Assembly (NCBI GenBank): GCA_035533475.1
Contig: DATLTS010000025.1
Location: 1-64,000 of the forward strand
DNA from: Mycobacteriales bacterium
GTDB taxonomy: Bacteria; Actinomycetota; Actinomycetes; DATLTS01
Length of the DNA stretch: 64,000 nucleotides
Direction of reading: 5' to 3'
In this document: piece after piece, positions 9,521 to 20,115 of the stretch
How the letters are laid out: each line of letters opens with the position of its first letter
Numbering within the stretch: the first letter of the stretch is position 1
Notes under the pieces: model-generated
Told to the model about the DNA's origin: nothing
The model's database searches: none
The model's input: the letters and a program-made list of their open reading frames with translations, nothing else
Made by a program: the position numbers and the translations under genes

Positions 9521-9853
9521 TCAGCGCTCGCGCAGCCGGGCCAGGGCCTCGGCGAGGATCGCCTCTCCGTCCGCGTCGTCGCGTCGCTCGCGAACATAGG
9601 CCAGGTGGGTCTTGTAGGGCTCGTTCCTCGGCGGCGCCGGGGTGTTATGCCGCTCGCGGCCGGCCGGGAAGCCGCAACGTGGGCAGTCCCACAGATCCGG
9701 TACCGCGGCGTCGACGGCGAAGGACGGCCGGGTCTCGTGACGGTTCGCGCACCAGAACGACACCCGCTGACGCGGGGCGACCTCCCCACGCTCGGCCTCC
9801 CCCATCGGCCCAGCGCCGACCCGACTCCCGCGGATCGCGTTCCCACCCGCCAC
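9521..9853 (-). CDS. rbpA: RNA polymerase-binding protein RbpA
   Basis: Small actinobacteria-specific transcription factor that binds RNA polymerase and the principal sigma factor and stabilises open complexes. The 110-residue protein has the N-terminal basic region, the zinc-binding core CANRHETRPSF...WDCPRCG (two cysteine pairs near 35 and 56-59), the basic linker and the C-terminal sigma-interaction helix. The GTG at 9853 has an AGGAGG six bases upstream. It is transcribed separately from secG, 39 bases away on the same strand. Confidence 0.95.
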   Translation of the reverse strand: MAGGNAIRGSRVGAGPMGEAERGEVAPRQRVSFWCANRHETRPSFAVDAAVPDLWDCPRCGFPAGRERHNTPAPPRNEPYKTHLAYVRERRDDADGEAILAEALARLRER

Positions 9854-9892
9854 CGGTTGCCTCCTCGTGCCGGACCGGCCGCCTTCGACGGG

Positions 9893-10123
9893 TCAGTGTT
9901 TCATGAGCAGACCGACCCCGATGATGGAAAGCACCCAGGTGACCCCCGCGAAGATGGTGATTCGGTCGAGGTTCTTTTCCACCACCGATGAGCCGGCCAG
10001 GGTGGATGACACCCCTCCGCCGAACAGGTCCGACAGCCCACCACCCTTGCCCCGGTGCAACAGGATGAGGACCACCAGCAGCAGGCTGGTGAGAACGACG
10101 AGGATCGACAAGCCGAGGATCAT
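9893..10123 (-). CDS. secG: Preprotein translocase subunit SecG
   Basis: Small accessory subunit of the SecYEG export channel. The 76-residue protein has two membrane segments (about 2-22 and 54-74) joined by a conserved loop containing HRGKGGGLSDLFGG. Its ATG directly abuts the oppF stop codon with no gap, so it is presumably translated from the opp transcript. In most actinobacteria secG follows tpiA; here the opp cassette stands between them. Confidence 0.94.
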   Translation of the reverse strand: MILGLSILVVLTSLLLVVLILLHRGKGGGLSDLFGGGVSSTLAGSSVVEKNLDRITIFAGVTWVLSIIGVGLLMKH

Positions 10124-11170
10124 CTAGAAGACGGCCTTCTCTTCGGGGAAATGGCAGGCGGCCTGGTGCCCGGGGCTGAGCTCGACGAGCAACGGCTCGA
10201 CCGTCCGGCAGATCTCCTGCGCCTTCCAGCAGCGGGTGTGGAACCGGCAGGCCGCCGGCGGATTGAGCGGGCTCGGCACATCCCCGGTCAAGAAGATGCG
10301 CTCGCGGGCATGCCCCTTGTCCGGGTCGGGAATCGGCACCGCGGAGAGCAGGGCCTGAGTGTAGGGATGCATCGCGTGCTCGTAGAGCCCGACCCGGTCC
10401 GCCAGTTCCACGATCTTGCCGAGGTACATGACCGCGACCCGGTCCGAGATGTGCCGGACCACCGACAGGTCGTGGGCGATGAACAGGTAGGTGAGGTCGA
10501 ACTCGTTCTGCAGGTCCTCGAGCAGGTTGATGACCTGGGCCTGGATTGACACGTCGAGCGCGGAGACCGGCTCGTCGGCGATCACCATCTTGGGGCGCAG
10601 GGCCAGTGCCCGGGCGATCCCGATCCGCTGCCGCTGGCCGCCGGAGAACTCGTGCGGATAGCGGTTGTAGTGCTCGGGGTTCAGCCCGACCAGTTCGAGG
10701 AGGTCCTGGACCGCGCGCTTGACGCCCCGCTCGGTCTTGACCTTCTGGAGCCGGTACGGCGTGCCGACGATCGTGCCGATCGTGTGCCGCGGGTTCAGCG
10801 ACGAATATGGATCCTGGAAGATCACCTGGATGTCACGGCGCACCGGGCGCATCGCGCCGGCCGAAAGATGGGTGATGTCCCGCCCCTGGAACCGGATCGA
10901 GCCAGCGGTCGGCTCCAGCAACCGGGCCAATAACCGCCCGGTCGTCGACTTGCCGCACCCGGTCTCGCCGACCAGGCCGAGCGTCTCGCCCTTGGCGATC
11001 GAGAAGCTCAGGCCGTCCACCGCCTGCACGTCACCGATCTTGCGCTGGAAGATGATCCCGCGCCGGACGGGGAAGTACTTCTGCAATCCACTGACCTGCA
11101 ACAGGGCGTCGCCGTTGCCCGGCGCACCGTACCCGCCGGTCATCACCTCCGCCGCGACCCGATCAGCCAT
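10124..11170 (-). CDS. oppF: Oligopeptide ABC transporter ATP-binding protein (OppF-like)
   Basis: One of two nucleotide-binding subunits of a peptide importer. The 348-residue protein has Walker A GLVGETGCGKSTTG near 62, Q-loop VIFQDPYSSLNPRH, signature SGGQRQRIGIARAL, Walker B MVIADEPVSALDVS, and the C-terminal oligopeptide-family extension with cysteines (CRFHTRCWKAQEIC). It ends exactly where secG starts and begins 36 bases after oppD. It could serve dipeptides, oligopeptides or nickel; nothing here decides the substrate. Confidence 0.9.
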   Translation of the reverse strand: MADRVAAEVMTGGYGAPGNGDALLQVSGLQKYFPVRRGIIFQRKIGDVQAVDGLSFSIAKGETLGLVGETGCGKSTTGRLLARLLEPTAGSIRFQGRDITHLSAGAMRPVRRDIQVIFQDPYSSLNPRHTIGTIVGTPYRLQKVKTERGVKRAVQDLLELVGLNPEHYNRYPHEFSGGQRQRIGIARALALRPKMVIADEPVSALDVSIQAQVINLLEDLQNEFDLTYLFIAHDLSVVRHISDRVAVMYLGKIVELADRVGLYEHAMHPYTQALLSAVPIPDPDKGHARERIFLTGDVPSPLNPPAACRFHTRCWKAQEICRTVEPLLVELSPGHQAACHFPEEKAVF

Positions 11171-11206
11171 CGGTTCGCCGGCCGCTCGCGTTGAACGGAT
11201 ATCCGG

Positions 11207-12271
11207 TCATAGCGTCGGCGCCACTTCGTCCTTGAAGATCTGGCGTCGGGTCTTGACCGGCAGGTGGCAGGCGACCATATGTCCGGGCGCGGTCTCGAGC
11301 AGCTCGGGGATCTCGGTCCGACATCGGTCACCGTTCCGGTCGGCGTACTTGCACCGCGGATGGAAAGGGCAGCCGTCCGGCACGTTGATCAGCGACGGCG
11401 GGTTACCGCTGATCGGCTGCAACCGCTCCTGCCGGTCCCGGTCGAGCCGGGTCACCGAGGTCAGCAGCCCCCAGGTGTAGGGGTGCTCGGGCTTGTAGAA
11501 GGTGTCCTGGGCCGATGCGTACTCGGCGACCCGGCCGGCGTACATCACCAGCACGTCGTCGGCGACCTCGGCGACGACCCCGAGGTCGTGGGTGATGAGG
11601 ATGACCGCCGAGTTGAATTCCCGCTGGAGCGTGTTGACCAGCTCGAGGATTTGCGCCTGCACGGTCACGTCGAGCGCCGTGGTCGGCTCGTCGGCGATCA
11701 GCAGGGCCGGGTCGCAGGACAGCGCCATCCCGATCATCGCCCGCTGCCGCATACCGCCGGAGAACTGGTGCGGGTAGTCGTCGACCCGGCTCTCCGGATT
11801 CGGGATGCCCACGAGCCGGAGCATCTGGACGGCCCGTTCCCGAGCCTCCTTGCGGCTGACCTTGTTGTGGAGCCGGTAGGCCTCGGCGATTTGCGAGCCG
11901 ACCGTGAAGTACGGATGCAAGCTCGACAACGGGTCCTGGAAGATCATCGCCATCTTGGCGCCGCGGAGCGCACGCACCGCCTCCGGGTCGGCGCTCACCA
12001 GTTCCAGCCCGTCGAGCCAGATCTCCCCGGAGACCCGGGCATTGCCCCGGTTGTGCAGGCCCAGGACCCCGAGGCTGGTCACGCTCTTCCCGGAACCCGA
12101 CTCGCCGACGATGCTCAGTGAACGGCCCCGTTCGAGGGTGAAGCTCAGACCGTCGACCGCCTTGACCAGGCCGTCGTCGGTCGGAAAGGAAATCTTGAGA
12201 CCCCGGACGCTGAGGAAGGCGTCTCCGGGTGCCGGGGCCGGTCCGGTCTGTTCGACTTGCCGGACGGTCAC
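11207..12271 (-). CDS. oppD: Oligopeptide ABC transporter ATP-binding protein (OppD-like)
   Basis: Second nucleotide-binding subunit of the importer. The protein is 354 residues: Walker [21 protein letters not shown]-loop [14 protein letters not shown], signature [15 protein letters not shown], Walker [15 protein letters not shown], and the C-terminal extension with cysteines ([17 protein letters not shown]). I chose the GTG at 12271 because GGAGG lies a few bases upstream; starting at 12337 would overlap oppB by 44 bases. Confidence 0.9.
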   Translation of the reverse strand: MTVRQVEQTGPAPAPGDAFLSVRGLKISFPTDDGLVKAVDGLSFTLERGRSLSIVGESGSGKSVTSLGVLGLHNRGNARVSGEIWLDGLELVSADPEAVRALRGAKMAMIFQDPLSSLHPYFTVGSQIAEAYRLHNKVSRKEARERAVQMLRLVGIPNPESRVDDYPHQFSGGMRQRAMIGMALSCDPALLIADEPTTALDVTVQAQILELVNTLQREFNSAVILITHDLGVVAEVADDVLVMYAGRVAEYASAQDTFYKPEHPYTWGLLTSVTRLDRDRQERLQPISGNPPSLINVPDGCPFHPRCKYADRNGDRCRTEIPELLETAPGHMVACHLPVKTRRQIFKDEVAPTL

Positions 12272-12293
12272 GCTTCCTCCGGTGACGAGGCGA

Positions 12294-13304
12294 TCAGCTG
12301 TACTGGACCCGCGGGTCCACCACAGCGTAGAGGACATCGACGATCAGGTTGGCCACGACGATGAAGACCGCCGCCAGCAGCGTGGTCCCGAGGATGATCG
12401 GCAGGTCCTCCGCGCCGATCGCATCGTAGGCCAGCTTGCCGAGGCCCGGCAGGTTGAACACGGTCTCGGTGAGGATCGCGCCGCCGAGCAGGCCGCCGAG
12501 GTCCAGCCCGAAGATCGTCACGATCGGGGTCAGGGCGGCGCGCAGGCCGTGTTTGAAGATCACCGTCCGTTCCGGCAGGCCCTTCGCGCGGGCGGTCCGG
12601 ACGTAGTCCTCGGCCATGGTCTCGAGCATGCTGGCCCGGGTCAGCCGGGCGTATAGCGCGGCATAGAGGAAAGCCAGCGCCAGCCACGGCAGCAGCAGGT
12701 TGTGCGCCCAACTCAGCGGGTTCGTGCCGAACGACACGTAGTGCAGGTTGGGGAACCACTGCAACCAGCTGGGCCCGTATTCGAAGATCGCGGTTAGCAG
12801 CAACCCGGTGAAGAACACCGGCAACGAGACCCCCGCGAGGGCCACCGTCATCGACGCCCGGTCGACGAAGCTGCGCCGACGAAGCGCGGACGCGATCCCG
12901 GTAAGGACCCCCGCGACCAGCCAGATCACGGCCGCGCCGAGGGCCAGCGACAGCGTCACCGGAAAGCGGTTGGCGATCAGCGTCGTCACCGGCGTCTGGT
13001 ACCGGTAGGAGTAGCCCAGGCAGGGCGCCGGGCACCGGTCAACGGTGGTGCCGTCGGTGACGGTCCGGCCGAGGAAGATCCCGGACATGTAGTCGACGTA
13101 CTGGGCGGCGAGCGGCTTGTCGAGGCCGAGCTTGTGCTCGACCGCCTTGATCTGCGCCGGACTGGTGATCTTGCCCACGTAGAGGTAGGCGGGATTTGCC
13201 CCGGTCAATCGGGGCCCGACGTTGAAGATGCCGAAGGTCACGATGCTGAGAATGACCAGCACCAGTCCGGCCCCGAGGGACCGCCGAATGATGTATCGGA
13301 TCAC
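12294..13304 (-). CDS. oppB: Oligopeptide ABC transporter permease (OppB-like)
   Basis: Membrane permease with six predicted transmembrane segments. It starts IRYIIRRSLGAGLVLVILS, typical of the OppB/DppB family, and has the long first periplasmic loop and the cytoplasmic EAA-type loop DYVRTARAKGLPERTVI near residue 225. The GTG at 13304 lies only 6 bases below a perfect 22-bp hairpin and no Shine-Dalgarno is visible between them. This suggests reduced or regulated translation compared with oppA. Confidence 0.9.
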   Translation of the reverse strand: MIRYIIRRSLGAGLVLVILSIVTFGIFNVGPRLTGANPAYLYVGKITSPAQIKAVEHKLGLDKPLAAQYVDYMSGIFLGRTVTDGTTVDRCPAPCLGYSYRYQTPVTTLIANRFPVTLSLALGAAVIWLVAGVLTGIASALRRRSFVDRASMTVALAGVSLPVFFTGLLLTAIFEYGPSWLQWFPNLHYVSFGTNPLSWAHNLLLPWLALAFLYAALYARLTRASMLETMAEDYVRTARAKGLPERTVIFKHGLRAALTPIVTIFGLDLGGLLGGAILTETVFNLPGLGKLAYDAIGAEDLPIILGTTLLAAVFIVVANLIVDVLYAVVDPRVQYS

Positions 13305-13310
13305 GAAGTC

Positions 13311-13359
13311 CGCCGACCGCGGTGGGCGAGGGGTTCACCCTCGCCCACCGCGGTCGGCG
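13311..13359 (-). promoter_or_regulatory. Perfect 22-bp hairpin between oppA and oppB
   Basis: Arms at 13311-13332 and 13338-13359 are exact reverse complements with a 5-base loop. On the transcribed minus strand it follows oppA by 55 bases and ends 6 bases before the oppB start codon. No U-tract follows, so it is not a standard intrinsic terminator. It may protect the oppA mRNA end, attenuate transcription, or hide the oppB ribosome site. Confidence 0.85.
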
Positions 13360-13414
13360 TCACCTTCCTTCGGCTGTCTCGGTCAGCGGCACTGCCGACG
13401 CGTCGCTGCGTACT

Positions 13415-15184
13415 TTAGGAGACGACACCCAGCGACACGAAGTCGTAGATGCCGAAGGAACCCTGGATGTAGATGTCGGTGACCCGCGGGTTGCGGTAGG
13501 TCAGGTCAGCTTCGTCCAGGAACGGCGCGAAGTCGGCCTGGTTCATGACCTCGACGTCGATCTGGTGGTCGAGGCTCGCTCGAGTCGCCGGATCGGTGGT
13601 CTTCTCCAAGGCGTTGATGTCGTTGTTCACGATCGGGTCGTTCAGGCTCGGGATGTTCGAGTTTCCACCCGAGACCGCGATGGCCTGACCGTCGACGATC
13701 GAGTACCACCAGCCGACACCGGTCGGGAAGTCGGCACCCCAGCCGTACTGGGTCATGCCCAGGTTGTGCTGGACGATGCTCGCCGGAGTCCCCACCCAGG
13801 TCGAGTAGTACGAGGACGCCTGCCCCGCACCCGGAAGCAGCGTGATGCCGACCCGGGCCAGCGCCTGCTGGGCCGCGTTGAAGACCTTCACCGACTTGCC
13901 CTCGTTGATGTAGGCCATGTGCGTGGAGAACCCGTGCGGGTGCCCACAGGCCGTCAGCTCCTGCTTGGCCATGGCGAGGTCACCCGTGTTGCCCGCACCG
14001 TTCGGGTACGGGTCGAAGGTGGAGTCGAAGCCGGCGATGTTCGGTGCGAGCATCGAACCGGTGATCTTCCCCGCGTAGTCGCCACCCCGGGCCAACTGGA
14101 GGTCGGACTTGTTGAGGGCGTACATGATCGCCAGCCGGCACGCCTTGTTGTTCAGCGGCGGGACGGTCGGGTCGATCGTGAAGTACCGGACGAAGTTGTC
14201 GGTCGGGTCGTCCGCGTTCGCCTTGAGCGCGGGCGTCGTGACGATCTTCGCCTGGGCGGCCGACTGCACCCCGGTGCCGCCGATGTCGACGTCGGCGGTG
14301 CCGGCCAGCAGGTGACTGTCGACGTCGGCCGGGTTGGAGTCGATCAGCAGGCTGATCGCGTCCGGCAGCGCCTTGCGGATCGGGTCGGTGCTGCGCACCC
14401 AGTACGGGTTACGGATCCAGCTCGCCGACTTGCCGGGCGAGTAGGAGACGAACTCGTACGGGCCGGATGCGACCGGCTTCAGCGCGTACTTGGCGCCGGT
14501 GTCCAGCGCCGCGGGAACGGGCGCGGAGCCGGGCAGCGCCATGATGTAGTTCCAGTCCGAGTACGGCTTCACCAGGTGGAAGACGATGGTGTTGGCGTCC
14601 GGCGTCACGATGCTGGAGAGCGACGGGTGACCCGCACCGTAGGGACCCAGGTAGGGCGAAGCGCCGCTCGCGTTGCACGTCGTGAGCAGGCAGATCACGT
14701 AGGTCGGACCGCCGCTGATCACGGTCGTCGCGAAGATCCGCTCGATCGCGTACTTGATGTCCTGGCTGGTGATCACCGCGCCGGTCTGGAACTTGATCCC
14801 GCTGCGCAGGTGGTAGGTCCACACCGTGGCGTCGGCGTTCGCCGTGCCCGGGGCGGAGGCCAGGTCCGGTACGACCTGGGTGCCGGCCGCGCCGGGAGCC
14901 GCGGCGTACGCCATCAGGGTCCGCTCGAACAGCCGCTGCATGTCCCAGCAGAACGCGTAGTACGTCCGCGCCGGGTCCCACGAGTCGCAGTCGCCGGAAC
15001 TGATCAGATTGAGGGTGCCGCCGGGCTTGTTGGAGGCGTTGACGATGCCGGTTGTGGCGGCGTTGTAGCCGGTGAGCTTCGGTGGCGGCGTGTTGGGGCT
15101 GCTGCCCCCGCCGCACGCGGTGACGGCGAGCGGCAGCGCCGCGGCTACCGCCAGCAGCTTCATTTTCGAGAGATGTCTGATCAT
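13415..15184 (-). CDS. oppA: Oligopeptide ABC transporter substrate-binding lipoprotein (OppA-like)
   Basis: Extracellular solute-binding protein of family 5, tethered to the membrane. The 589-residue protein has a lipoprotein signal peptide with lipobox LAVTAC, lipidated cysteine about residue 24, then a GGGSS linker. Further motifs include WDPARTYYAFCWDMQRLFE and DPTVPPLNNKACRLAIMYAL, typical of the fold. It lies between two permease genes (oppC upstream, oppB downstream), an unusual order. The hairpin after it probably raises its level relative to the permeases. Confidence 0.92.
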   Translation of the reverse strand: MIRHLSKMKLLAVAAALPLAVTACGGGSSPNTPPPKLTGYNAATTGIVNASNKPGGTLNLISSGDCDSWDPARTYYAFCWDMQRLFERTLMAYAAAPGAAGTQVVPDLASAPGTANADATVWTYHLRSGIKFQTGAVITSQDIKYAIERIFATTVISGGPTYVICLLTTCNASGASPYLGPYGAGHPSLSSIVTPDANTIVFHLVKPYSDWNYIMALPGSAPVPAALDTGAKYALKPVASGPYEFVSYSPGKSASWIRNPYWVRSTDPIRKALPDAISLLIDSNPADVDSHLLAGTADVDIGGTGVQSAAQAKIVTTPALKANADDPTDNFVRYFTIDPTVPPLNNKACRLAIMYALNKSDLQLARGGDYAGKITGSMLAPNIAGFDSTFDPYPNGAGNTGDLAMAKQELTACGHPHGFSTHMAYINEGKSVKVFNAAQQALARVGITLLPGAGQASSYYSTWVGTPASIVQHNLGMTQYGWGADFPTGVGWWYSIVDGQAIAVSGGNSNIPSLNDPIVNNDINALEKTTDPATRASLDHQIDVEVMNQADFAPFLDEADLTYRNPRVTDIYIQGSFGIYDFVSLGVVS

Positions 15185-15247
15185 GTGTCCGTCCGTTCCT
15201 CTTCCTCTACTCGGTCCTGGGGCCAGGACGCCGGGCGTGCATGGCGG

Positions 15248-16255
15248 TCAGCGGATGGTCCTCGGGTCGAGGGCATCGCGCAGACCGTCGCCGAACAGGT
15301 TGAAAGCCATGACCGTGATGAAGATGGCCAGGCCGGGGACGAGCATGTAGGCCGGGTCGACCTGATAGATGCTGGTCGCGTCGGAGAGCATCTGGCCCCA
15401 CGACGCGGTCGGTGGCTGGACCCCGACCCCGAGGTAGGACAGCGCGGCCTCGCTGAGGATGTTCGTCGGGATGAGCAGGGTGGAGTAGACCAGGATCGGC
15501 GCCCAGAGGTTGGGTAGCAGCTGGCGGAGCAGGATGTGCGGCGAGCGAGCGCCCATGCTGCGGGCGGCCTCGACGAACTCCTTCTCCCGCAGCGACAGCA
15601 CCTGCCCACGAATGATTCGGCCGATGTAGGGCCCGCTGAAACCACCGATCACGAAGATCAGCACGACGATGTGCAAGGTGCTGCCCGACAATCCGATGAA
15701 CGACCCGGGCGCCGCCTGGATGATCACCAGCAGGGCGATCGCGAATAGCAGCTGCGGGATGGACAGCAAGAGGTCCATGGTCCGGGCGATGAACGTATCG
15801 GCGATCCCGCCGAAGAAACCCGCGATCCCGCCGAAGAAGACGCCGATGACGACAGCGAGCAGGGTGGAGCCGAGGGCCACGATCAACGACACCCGGGCGC
15901 CGTAGACGATCCGGGCGAAGATGTCCCGCCCGCTGGTGGGTTCCACGCCGAGCAGGTGGGTCCCGCTGATTCCGCCGAAATGTCCGAACGGAACCAGGGT
16001 GTCCCGACTGAGCAGAGCGGTGTGGAAGGCGTACGGAGATTGCCCGTCGAGCGCGGTGATCACTGGTGCGAGCACCGCAACGATGACCAGGCAAACGACG
16101 ATTACGCCGCCGCCCAGCGCCACCTTGTCCCGCTTTAGGCGCATCCAGGCGATCTGGCCGAGCGAGCGGCCCTCGATTCGGTGCCCCTCGGCGATCGCCA
16201 CAGCTTCGGGCTGCGCCTCGAGGGCGCTGCCCTGCACTTCCAGCGGTGCGGTCAT
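15248..16255 (-). CDS. oppC: Oligopeptide ABC transporter permease (OppC-like)
   Basis: Second permease of the importer, with a cytoplasmic N-terminus, a first membrane segment near residue 45 and five further segments. The EAA loop FVEAARSMGARSPHILLRQ lies near 215 and the protein ends RDALDPRTIR, as in OppC/DppC. I use the ATG at 16255 (335 residues) because the 41 residues upstream in the longer frame are arginine-rich and unlike the family. It is the first gene of the opp operon. Confidence 0.9.
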   Translation of the reverse strand: MTAPLEVQGSALEAQPEAVAIAEGHRIEGRSLGQIAWMRLKRDKVALGGGVIVVCLVIVAVLAPVITALDGQSPYAFHTALLSRDTLVPFGHFGGISGTHLLGVEPTSGRDIFARIVYGARVSLIVALGSTLLAVVIGVFFGGIAGFFGGIADTFIARTMDLLLSIPQLLFAIALLVIIQAAPGSFIGLSGSTLHIVVLIFVIGGFSGPYIGRIIRGQVLSLREKEFVEAARSMGARSPHILLRQLLPNLWAPILVYSTLLIPTNILSEAALSYLGVGVQPPTASWGQMLSDATSIYQVDPAYMLVPGLAIFITVMAFNLFGDGLRDALDPRTIR

Positions 16256-16491
16256 CCGGCGTCGTTGCCTCTCCCGCGGAACGCGACGCCGCCCGTGACG
16301 GCGCGCCGCACGTGGCGGTATCGGACCGAAGCATAGGACGCGGCGGCCGCGGCGCCACGCCGGGAGGGCCGACGTCATCTAATCGTGACCAAGCGGTGAT
16401 CTAGGCGTTGCACGGGGCCGACGGACCCGACCGGAGATGATGTCCGTGAACCGCCGGCGAGCGTCGGCGGGAACGAAGGGCAGTGGCGTCG
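16256..16491. promoter_or_regulatory. Divergent region between oppC and an unknown membrane-anchored protein
   Basis: About 236 bases between divergent genes; the opp promoter should lie here. A small inverted repeat ccgccg...cggcgg is visible around 16451-16470. I see no recognisable operator or riboswitch. Confidence 0.3.
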
Positions 16492-17073
16492 ATGACGAGC
16501 GGGCCACCCCCGGCGGAGCGTGGCTGGCGAAGCTGGGCGCCGATCTTCGGCCGTCCCGGTCGCCGCGCGACCGGGCTGTTCCGGCCGCCGCCGCTGCTCG
16601 ACGCCAGCGGCCGACCGAACCGGTCGGCGCAGTGGAAGCTCGCGCTGGCCGTGCTCGTCCTTGCGGTGCTCGCCGGCGTGCTGCACCACACCCGGCTGCC
16701 GAAGCCGCCGCCGATCGCCCTCGACTGCCACCATCCGGCGATCAAGCTCTCCAGTTCGACCGCGCGGACCCGGCAGATCCTCGCCTGGTCGGGCACCGGA
16801 CCCGCGTCCGACCAGGTAGAGCTCGCGATCGGCAGGACCCTGCACCCGGCCGGTGCCGACGTGCTGACGGCGGAGCCCGCACCCGGGCAACCGAGCGACA
16901 CCGCGGAGGCGCTGGGCGCACTCCAGGGCCTGAACGGCTGCTCGGTCCAGGGCACGTTCGTGCTCACCGTGCCCGCCGGGAGCTACACGGTGACCCTGTT
17001 CCAGGTCACCGGCAGTGGAGCCGCGGCGACCGGCCGACCGATCGCGACCGCACCGCTCACCGTGTCGTCGTAG
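16492..17073 (+). CDS. Unknown membrane-anchored protein
   Basis: I do not recognise this 193-residue protein. It has a proline/arginine-rich cytoplasmic N-terminus of about 45 residues, one membrane segment (LALAVLVLAVLAGVL, near 50-64), and an extracellular part of about 125 residues rich in Ser, Thr and Gly. That part contains two cysteines (C77 and C152, possibly paired) and ends in alternating beta-strand-like sequence (FVLTVPAGSYTVTLFQV), so a beta-sandwich fold is plausible. The ATG at 16492 follows GAAGGG by 11 bases; the GTG at 16483 is too close. It is convergent with tpiA, 3 bases apart, and lies beside the opp cassette. Confidence 0.7.
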   Translation: MTSGPPPAERGWRSWAPIFGRPGRRATGLFRPPPLLDASGRPNRSAQWKLALAVLVLAVLAGVLHHTRLPKPPPIALDCHHPAIKLSSSTARTRQILAWSGTGPASDQVELAIGRTLHPAGADVLTAEPAPGQPSDTAEALGALQGLNGCSVQGTFVLTVPAGSYTVTLFQVTGSGAAATGRPIATAPLTVSS

Positions 17074-17076
17074 CGC

Positions 17077-17844
17077 TCACGGCTGGAACCGGACGATCCG
17101 GACGAACTCGTCCACGTCGAGGCTGGCGCCTCCGACCAGCGCCCCGTCAACGTCTCGGCCGGCCATCATGTCGTCGATGTTGTCCGCCTTCACCGAACCG
17201 CCGTAGAGGATCCGCACCAGATCGGCCGACGACCCGGCCAGCTCGGCCAACCGTCCGCGCAGCGCCGCGCACACCTGCTGTGCATCGTCGGGGGTGGCGA
17301 CCTCGCCGGTTCCGATCGCCCAGATCGGCTCGTATGCCAATACCACCCGGCCGACCGCCTCGGCGGTCAGCCCGGCCAACGCGGCCGAAAGTTGGTCAAG
17401 GCAGTGCTCGACCTGCCGGCCCTCCCGGCGCACCTCTAGCGGCTCGCCGACGCAGAGGATCGGCGTCAGCTCCACCCGGTGGGCGGCCCGCAGCTTGGCC
17501 GCGACATCGTCGTCGCTCTCAGCGTGGTGCAGGCGACGCTCCGAATGCCCGACGATGACGTAGGAGCAGCCGAGCCGAGCCAGCATCGCGCCACTGACGT
17601 CACCGGTGTGGGCCCCGGCCGGGTGGGCGGAAAGATCCTGGGCGCCGTAGCTGAGCAGCAGTCGCTCCCCGTCCACGACTGTCTGCACGCTCCGCAAGTC
17701 GGTGAACGGCGGCAGCACGGTGACGTCCACCCGGGCAAAGTCCTCGTCCCGGAGGGTGTAGGCGAGTCGCTCCAGATGCGCGATCGCCTCCAGGTGGTTG
17801 AGGTTCATCTTCCAATTGCCGGCGATCAACGGTTTGCGGGTCAC
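17077..17844 (-). CDS. tpiA: Triosephosphate isomerase
   Basis: Interconverts dihydroxyacetone phosphate and glyceraldehyde-3-phosphate. The 255-residue protein has the catalytic lysine in AGNWKMNLN near residue 12, the catalytic histidine in VIVGHSERR near 98, the catalytic glutamate in [20 protein letters not shown] near 170 (which includes the flexible loop), and the phosphate-binding [11 protein letters not shown]. Its GTG overlaps the pgk stop (GTGA), so the two are coupled. Confidence 0.97.
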   Translation of the reverse strand: MTRKPLIAGNWKMNLNHLEAIAHLERLAYTLRDEDFARVDVTVLPPFTDLRSVQTVVDGERLLLSYGAQDLSAHPAGAHTGDVSGAMLARLGCSYVIVGHSERRLHHAESDDDVAAKLRAAHRVELTPILCVGEPLEVRREGRQVEHCLDQLSAALAGLTAEAVGRVVLAYEPIWAIGTGEVATPDDAQQVCAALRGRLAELAGSSADLVRILYGGSVKADNIDDMMAGRDVDGALVGGASLDVDEFVRIVRFQP

Positions 17845-19057
17845 GGCACCGCCAATGCGAGCAGGCCGGGCAGGTCCCGGCCCTCGAGGTACTCGAGGCT
17901 GGCGCCTCCCCCGGTGGAGATGTGGCCGAACGACGCGTCATCGAGGCCGAGCGCGCGCACCGCGGCCGCGGAGTCGCCGCCGCCGATGACGGTGAAGCCG
18001 CCCCGGACGGCGGAGACCTCGGCCACCGCCGCGGCCACCCCCTTCGTGCCGTTCGCGAATGCGTCGAGCTCGAAGACACCCATCGGGCCGTTCCAGAACA
18101 CGGTCCGGGCGTCGGTCAGCGCGGCGGCGAATTGTGCAACCGTGGCCGGCCCGATGTCGAGGCCGGTGAACCCGGGCGGGATCCGCTCGGCATCGACTAC
18201 CGAGCACGCCGCATCGGGCTCGACGTGGGCTGCCGCGACGATGTCGGAGGGCAGCCGCAACTCGATCCCGCGGGAGGCTGCCAGCTCGAGGAACCCGCGG
18301 CAGGCATCCAGCTGGTCGGCCTCGAGCAGCGAGTCCCCCACTTCGTGGCCCTGCGCGGCGAGAAACGTGTAGCACATGCCGCCGCCAATGAGCAGCCGGT
18401 CCACCCGCTCCAGCAGACGGGCAATCACCCCGAGCTTGTCGGAGACCTTGGCACCGCCGAGGATGACGACGTACGGTCGCTCCGGTGCCTCGGTGAGCCG
18501 GCGAAGCACGGCCAGTTCGCGCAGGACGAGCTCGCCGGCCGCATGCGGCAGCCGGGCCGGCAGGTCGTAGACGCTGGCGTGTTTGCGATGTATTGCGCCG
18601 AACGCGTCATCGACGTAGCAGTCGGTCAGGCCGGCCAGCCGGTCGGCGAACGCCGCCCGCTCCGCGTCGGACGGGCTGGTCTCGGCCGACTCGAAGCGCA
18701 GGTTCTCGAGCAACGCGACGCCGCCGTCATCGAGTGAGCGGACCGTCTCGGCGGCATCGTCGCCGGCCACGTCCTCGGTGAAGGCCACCGGCGCCGCGAG
18801 TAGCTCGCCGAGCCGTTCGGCCGCGGGCCGGAGCGTGAGTTCCGGGACACGCTGCCCTTTCGGCCGGCCAAGATGCGCGCCTACCACCACCCGCGCGCCT
18901 CGGCCGGTGAGCTCACGGATCGTGGCGACGCTGGCGCGGATCCGACCGTCGTCGGTGATCCGAGTGCCGTCGAGCGGCACGTTGAGGTCGGCCCGGACGA
19001 AAACCCGACGACCCGCGACGTCACCCAAACTCTGCACGGACGGAAGGCGACCGCCCA

Positions 19058-19058
<1 letters not shown>
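17841..19058 (-). CDS. pgk: Phosphoglycerate kinase
   Basis: ATP-producing step of lower glycolysis. Visible motifs are [65 protein letters not shown] and the C-terminal [12 protein letters not shown]. The start is uncertain: the GTG at 19058 shares one base with the gap stop (TAGTG) and gives 405 residues, while a GTG at 19037 gives 398, closer to the usual N-terminus. I favour the coupled start. Confidence 0.95.
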
Positions 19059-20068
<1,010 letters not shown>

Positions 20069-20115
20069 GTGAGCCTCCCTCATCGATCGGTCCCCGGCGC
20101 GGACCTTACCGCCGG

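Noticed and set aside
13322-15517. A 731-codon open frame on the + strand opposite oppA
   Set aside because: It is antisense to a clear binding protein and its product is a low-complexity, arginine/valine-rich shadow.
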